This document shows, piece after piece, positions 22,379 through 26,044 of a DNA stretch of 26,044 nucleotides (position 1 is its first letter; each line of letters starts with the position of its first letter). Source of the DNA: an uncultured Alistipes sp. (GTDB taxonomy: Bacteria; Bacteroidota; Bacteroidia; Bacteroidales; Rikenellaceae); assembly GCF_902388705.1 (NCBI RefSeq), contig NZ_CABMQJ010000033.1, positions 1-26,044 on the forward strand, given 5' to 3'. A program made the position numbers and the translations under genes. The notes below the pieces were generated by a model, which saw nothing but the letters and a program-made list of their open reading frames with translations, was not told where the DNA came from and did not search any database.

Positions 22379-23665
22379 TTATTCCTGCACGGGAATGTCC
22401 TTGTTGACGTTCTTCGAGCCGATAAGCGCGTAGAAGAGCATGTATGCCAGACCTGCGACAATCACCCAGTAGCTGGAGAGATACCCTGCGAAGTCAGCCA
22501 CGCCACCCTGAATCAGCGGAAGGATACCGCCGCCGCAAACCATCACCATGAAGATACCCGAACCCATCGAGGTGTATTTGCCGAGGCCTTCGACCGCGAG
22601 GTTGAAAATCGTACCCCACATCACCGAGGTGCAGAGGCCGCAGAGCGTAAAGAAAATCACGCCGACGGGCACCTCGACCATGCCGAACCCGGTTCCGGTG
22701 AAGACGGGCATCGCGCCCATCACGTCCGTCGGGGCGAAGATACCTACAATCACGAAGACCAGCGCCAGCGAAGCGACGAACGACAGCTGTACCTTGCTCG
22801 AAATCTTGCCGCCCAGCACGCCGCCCAGCAGACGGCCGCACATCATCAGGAACCAATAGGTGCCCACCAGCGAACCGGCCGCAGCCGCAGCCATGCCCAC
22901 GCCGCTCGTCGAAGCGTCGGGCGCCGCCGTGAGGAAGAGGTTCATGAAGTTGGGAATGCCGACCTCGACGCCCACATAGATGAAAATGGCTACCGTACCC
23001 AGCAGGAAGTGACGGAACGAAAGGGCGCTGTGCTTGTCCTTGACCTCGGCTTTCTTCTCCTGAATGGCGAACGGCTCGGGGATATTGACCATATAGAGCA
23101 CGACGAATACCACGGCGAAGATGCCCATGGCAATCCACAATGCGGGAGCCGCGTCGCTGATCGTGGCATTGGCCGCGTTACCCATCAGGTAACCTACCAG
23201 CACCGGAACGATCGTCGCGGAAATCGAGTTGAGCGAACCACCGAACTGAATCAGCTGGTTGCCCTTCTTACCGCCGCCGCCGAGCGTGTTGAGCATCGGG
23301 TTGACAACGGTATTGAGCATACACATCGAGAAACCCGACACGAATGCGCCGATCAGGTAGATCGGGAAGCTGCCGGCCTCACCCGAGAGATACTGGATAC
23401 CCACACCGACGAACCCGATTGCCACGGCCGCCAGCGCTGTTTTCTTGTATCCGATGCGCTTGAGCATCAAACCCGCCGGAATACCCATCACCGCATAGGC
23501 GATGAAGTTGGCGAAGTTACCCAGCTGCGACATCCAGTTCGCCACGGCGAACTGGTTCTTGACAATCACGCCCAGCGGATTCGAGAGCCCGGTCACGAAT
23601 GAAATCATTGCGAAGAGCAAGAACATCATGATGATGGGCAGTGTGTAGTTTTTTTTCTGTTCCAT
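22379..23665 (-). CDS. sugar MFS transporter, fucose:H+ symporter (FHS) family, FucP/GluP-like
   Basis: The 428-residue product is a 12-segment major facilitator. It begins MEQKKNYTLPIIMMFLLFAMISFVTGLSNPLGVIVKNQF, with the early segment and charged loop LMLKRIGYKKTA, and carries the FHS-type stretch MCMLNTVVNPMLNTLGGGGKKGNQLIQFGGSLNSISATIVPVLVGYLM after TM4. The second half begins about residue 220 (LSFRHFLLGTVAIFIYVGVEVGIPNFMNLFL). Family members carry fucose, glucose or galactose with protons through the inner membrane; the substrate here is not decided. It starts 35 bases after the polyprenyl synthase stop on the same strand with no recognisable promoter in the gap, so the two may share a transcript. 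Its own terminator follows. Confidence 0.92.
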   Translation of the reverse strand: MEQKKNYTLPIIMMFLLFAMISFVTGLSNPLGVIVKNQFAVANWMSQLGNFANFIAYAVMGIPAGLMLKRIGYKKTALAAVAIGFVGVGIQYLSGEAGSFPIYLIGAFVSGFSMCMLNTVVNPMLNTLGGGGKKGNQLIQFGGSLNSISATIVPVLVGYLMGNAANATISDAAPALWIAMGIFAVVFVVLYMVNIPEPFAIQEKKAEVKDKHSALSFRHFLLGTVAIFIYVGVEVGIPNFMNLFLTAAPDASTSGVGMAAAAAGSLVGTYWFLMMCGRLLGGVLGGKISSKVQLSFVASLALVFVIVGIFAPTDVMGAMPVFTGTGFGMVEVPVGVIFFTLCGLCTSVMWGTIFNLAVEGLGKYTSMGSGIFMVMVCGGGILPLIQGGVADFAGYLSSYWVIVAGLAYMLFYALIGSKNVNKDIPVQE

Positions 23666-23700
23666 ACTAATTTATCTGAATTTAGGTTAATGAGTTTCCG

Positions 23701-24690
23701 TTATCTGTCCCGCTCGGAAATGTAGGTGCAGAGGTTCGCCAGCGCCGTACGGTAGTCCGAGGGCTCGTATTCGGCGAGCATCTCCACGGCCCGCGTGACA
23801 TAGCTGCGCATCACCTCGGCCGCAAAGGCCAGTCCGCCCTCGTTTTCGACAATCTGCTGCAGGTACTCCACCGACCGCTCGTCGTCGTGGCAGCAGGCCA
23901 GCCGCCCGAGCAACTCGGCGCGGCGCTCGGAGCCCGCCATGTCCAGCACGGCCAGCAGCGGCAGGGTGATTTTCCCCTCGCGCAGGTCGTTGTTGGCGGG
24001 TTTGCCCGTATGCGCCGTATGCGTGTAATCGAGGATGTCGTCCTGTATCTGGAACGCCATGCCCACCGCTTCGCCGAAACGGCGCATCAGCGCCACTTTC
24101 TCCCGCGGAGCGCCTACGGCCATCGCCCCGGCCGACGCGCTGATTCCGATCAGGCAGGCCGTTTTCTTATAAATAATGTCGAGGTACGCCTGCCGCGTCA
24201 TGGTGCGTTTCTCAGCACAGTCGCTCTGCAGCACTTCGCCCTCGCACAGCGCCGCCATCGAGCCGCAGACATGCGTCACCAAATCGTACTGGCCGCTCGC
24301 CAGCCCGATATTCATGTTGCGCGCGAGGATGAAATCGCCGAGTATCACCGCCTTGTGCGACTGCCAGCGGGCATTCGCCGAGGGTTTCCCGCGCCGCGTG
24401 TCGGCTTCGTCGATTACGTCGTCATGAATTAGCGACGCCACGTGCACCATCTCCACGAGCATGGCGGCCAGGTGTACCCTGCGGCCGCCGGCCGCGCCCG
24501 TAACTGGCGAATTCATGGCGGCCGAAAGCAGCACCAGCAGCGGCCGTATACCCTTGCCGCGCGACGACAGGGCGTAGCGCAGCATATCGGAGAGCAGCTC
24601 CCCCTCGGCCGTAAACTGGCGGTCGACAAATTCGTCGAACGCCTCCAGTTCCGCAGTTACGGGTTTGCGGATCATATCGAGTGTTATCAT
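23701..24690 (-). CDS. polyprenyl diphosphate synthase (trans-isoprenyl type)
   Basis: The 329-residue product has all the landmarks of a chain-elongating prenyltransferase: GKGIRP (45-50), the first Asp-rich motif HDDVIDEADTRRG with Asp90, Asp91 and Asp94, GEVLQ (151-155), the Lys176-Thr177 pair, and the second Asp-rich motif FQIQDDILDYT with Asp217, Asp218 and Asp221. It condenses isopentenyl diphosphate onto an allylic primer. In this phylum the long-chain type (octaprenyl or similar) serves the menaquinone side chain, which is the likely role; chain length cannot be decided by eye. The frame stays open upstream to 24807, but that start lies before the likely promoter and adds 39 residues without family resemblance, so the ATG at 24690 is chosen. 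Confidence 0.93.
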   Translation of the reverse strand: MITLDMIRKPVTAELEAFDEFVDRQFTAEGELLSDMLRYALSSRGKGIRPLLVLLSAAMNSPVTGAAGGRRVHLAAMLVEMVHVASLIHDDVIDEADTRRGKPSANARWQSHKAVILGDFILARNMNIGLASGQYDLVTHVCGSMAALCEGEVLQSDCAEKRTMTRQAYLDIIYKKTACLIGISASAGAMAVGAPREKVALMRRFGEAVGMAFQIQDDILDYTHTAHTGKPANNDLREGKITLPLLAVLDMAGSERRAELLGRLACCHDDERSVEYLQQIVENEGGLAFAAEVMRSYVTRAVEMLAEYEPSDYRTALANLCTYISERDR

Positions 24691-24785
24691 ATAACCTTGT
24701 TTTGCGGCAACGGACGCAACATCGCCCGGCAGCCAACCTTTCGTCCCGAAGATTTCCCGCACGCCGGGTCGCCGCATATCTTTGG

Positions 24786-24793
24786 CAAAGATA
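24786..24793 (-). promoter_or_regulatory. -7 promoter element for the polyprenyl synthase gene
   Basis: TATCTTTG on the minus strand matches TAnnTTTG. It lies 95 bases before the ATG at 24690 and downstream of the alternative start at 24807. No convincing -33 box was seen. Confidence 0.5.
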
Positions 24794-24836
24794 ATGATTT
24801 TTCGCAATCGCGCCGCGTGAAGTAAATGTTTTTTCG

Positions 24837-24844
24837 TACCTTTG
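24837..24844 (+). promoter_or_regulatory. -7 promoter element for the YfhO-family gene
   Basis: TACCTTTG matches TAnnTTTG and lies 23 bases before the ATG at 24868. It is divergent from the polyprenyl synthase promoter. No convincing -33 box was seen. Confidence 0.5.
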
Positions 24845-24867
24845 GCAATCGGTTAACGACTGGAAAT

Positions 24868-26044
24868 ATGGATTCTCCGAAAACAATCATACGCCGGCTG
24901 CTGCCGGCAGCGGCGGCCCTTGCACTCTTTTTCGTGGTGAGCGCCGCCTATTTCGCCCCGCAATTCCGGGGCGAGGTGCTGCCCCAGCACGACGTCGTGC
25001 AATACGAGGGTATGTCCCGGGACATCACCGAGATGCGCAAAGCCACGGGCGAAGATCCCCAGTGGACGGGCGGCATGTTCGGCGGCATGCCCGCCTACCT
25101 GATCAACGTGGCCTACCCGGCGCAAATCGTCAAGAACACCGTGGGCCGGGTGGTGAAAGTCATCGACACCCCTGCGGCGTTCCTCTTCTTCGCCATGACG
25201 GCCATGTGGCTGATGCTGCTGATTTTCGGCGTCAACCCGTGGGTGGGCATCGTCGCGGCGCTGGCCTACGGACTTTCGACCTATTTCCTGCTCATTATCG
25301 GCGCGGGCCACATCACCAAGATGTGGGCGCTGGTCTACGCCCCGCTGATGATGGGCGGCGCATGGATGACCCTGCGGGGCAACATGTGGGCCGGCGGGGC
25401 GCTCACGGCGCTCACGGCCTCGCTCGAAATCGGAGCCAACCACCCCCAGATTACCTACTACTTCCTCGTGGCGATGGCCGCATTCTGGATCAGCGAGGGA
25501 ATCGCGGCGTTGCGCGGAAAATACCTCAAGGAGTTCTCGAAACGCACGGCGGTGCTCGCCGCGGCGGGCATCCTGGCCGTGGGGTCGAACTTCTCGCCCC
25601 TGTGGTATACGGCCGCGCATTCGAAAGAAACCATGCGCGGCGGCTCCGAGCTCGCCTCGACCGCCGAAGCTTCGCAAAACGGACTGGCCCTCGACTACGC
25701 CACGGCGTGGAGCTACGGCCGCACCGAAACCTTCAACCTGCTGATTCCCGACTTCATGGGCCGCGAATCGGGCACGACGTTCTCGCCCGACGGCGAAGTC
25801 GCCGCCGTGCTGAACGACTACGGCCTGCGGGGCGCAGCGCAGCAGCTTCCCGCCTACTGGGGCACACAGCCCTACACCGGGGGCCCGACCTACCTGGGCG
25901 CGGCGGCCCTCTTCCTCGCCGCGCTGGGCATCGCCCTGGCCCGGGGGCGCAACAAATGGTGGATCGTAGCGGTTTCGGTGCTGATGCTCCTGCTGGCATG
26001 GGGCCGCAACCTGATGTGGTTCACCGAGCTGGCTTTCGACCTGC
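24868..26044 (+). CDS. YfhO-family integral membrane protein, 3' truncated by window end
   Basis: The frame runs open from the ATG at 24868 to the window edge, giving the first 392 residues. It starts MDSPKTIIRRLLPAAAALALFFVVSAAYFAPQ (first membrane segment), then a polar extracytoplasmic loop GEVLPQHDVVQYEGMSRDITEMRKATGEDPQWTGGMFGGMPAYL, then several membrane segments (for example FLFFAMTAMWLMLLIFGVNP, GIVAALAYGLSTYFLLIIGAGH, and a later one near residue 375). The loop with QHD and W-T-G-GMFGGMPAY is typical of Bacteroidota YfhO proteins, which resemble GT-C type glycosyltransferases; B. subtilis YfhO has been linked to glycosylation of lipoteichoic acid. The exact substrate here is unknown. 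It is divergent from the polyprenyl synthase gene. Confidence 0.88.
   Translation, partial: MDSPKTIIRRLLPAAAALALFFVVSAAYFAPQFRGEVLPQHDVVQYEGMSRDITEMRKATGEDPQWTGGMFGGMPAYLINVAYPAQIVKNTVGRVVKVIDTPAAFLFFAMTAMWLMLLIFGVNPWVGIVAALAYGLSTYFLLIIGAGHITKMWALVYAPLMMGGAWMTLRGNMWAGGALTALTASLEIGANHPQITYYFLVAMAAFWISEGIAALRGKYLKEFSKRTAVLAAAGILAVGSNFSPLWYTAAHSKETMRGGSELASTAEASQNGLALDYATAWSYGRTETFNLLIPDFMGRESGTTFSPDGEVAAVLNDYGLRGAAQQLPAYWGTQPYTGGPTYLGAAALFLAALGIALARGRNKWWIVAVSVLMLLLAWGRNLMWFTELAFDL

Overview
This 26 kb window looks like chromosome from a high-GC member of the Bacteroidota, most likely Alistipes or another Rikenellaceae. The evidence is a SusC/SusD pair, lipoproteins with acidic residues just after the lipobox cysteine, a DUF4837 lipoprotein, and many copies of the Bacteroidota -7 promoter element TAnnTTTG with no clear Shine-Dalgarno sequences. 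The genus is inferred from protein style and GC-rich codon use, not from a marker gene search. No tRNA, rRNA, CRISPR array, transposase or phage gene was seen.

Layout. 1-1822 (+): the 3' end of an M20 deacylase (argE-like) and argH, the end of an arginine biosynthesis cluster. 1835-3831 (+): a DUF4139/MuiA-family secreted protein that carries an inserted SusC-like N-terminal module, with its own promoter and a very strong hairpin after it. 3832-4448: an AT-rich control region. 4449-13088 (+): a four-gene outer-membrane uptake operon (surface calcineurin-like phosphoesterase, SusC, SusD, and a BACON plus OB-fold-like lipoprotein), closed by a clear terminator. 13413-15200 (-): efp, ubiX and a NodB-type polysaccharide deacetylase. 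15290-17761 (+): a DUF4837 lipoprotein and cardiolipin synthase. 18095-21409 (-): DNA-3-methyladenine glycosylase I, a NarL-type response regulator with its histidine kinase, and surE. 21681-22061 (+): rplS. 22379-24690 (-): a fucose/glucose-type MFS sugar transporter and a polyprenyl diphosphate synthase. 24868 to the end (+): the start of a YfhO-family membrane protein.

Most of the window is ordinary housekeeping. The notable part is the SusCD operon. It contains no recognisable glycoside hydrolase, lyase or local regulator; its only enzyme is a phosphoesterase. That suggests, as inference only, a system for a phosphorylated substrate (phosphoglycan, nucleic acid or other phosphoester) rather than a plain polysaccharide. 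Two further features make it stand out. A run of ten G sits early in the phosphoesterase reading frame, and gain or loss of one G gives an immediate stop, so it is a candidate slippage (phase-variation) switch. The upstream region carries GAAAC/T repeated four times at exactly 11-bp spacing, overlapping candidate tandem promoters, so it is a candidate operator.

Promoter calls rest on matching the known Bacteroidota -33/-7 consensus by eye; terminators rest on perfect or near-perfect stems that I paired base by base.
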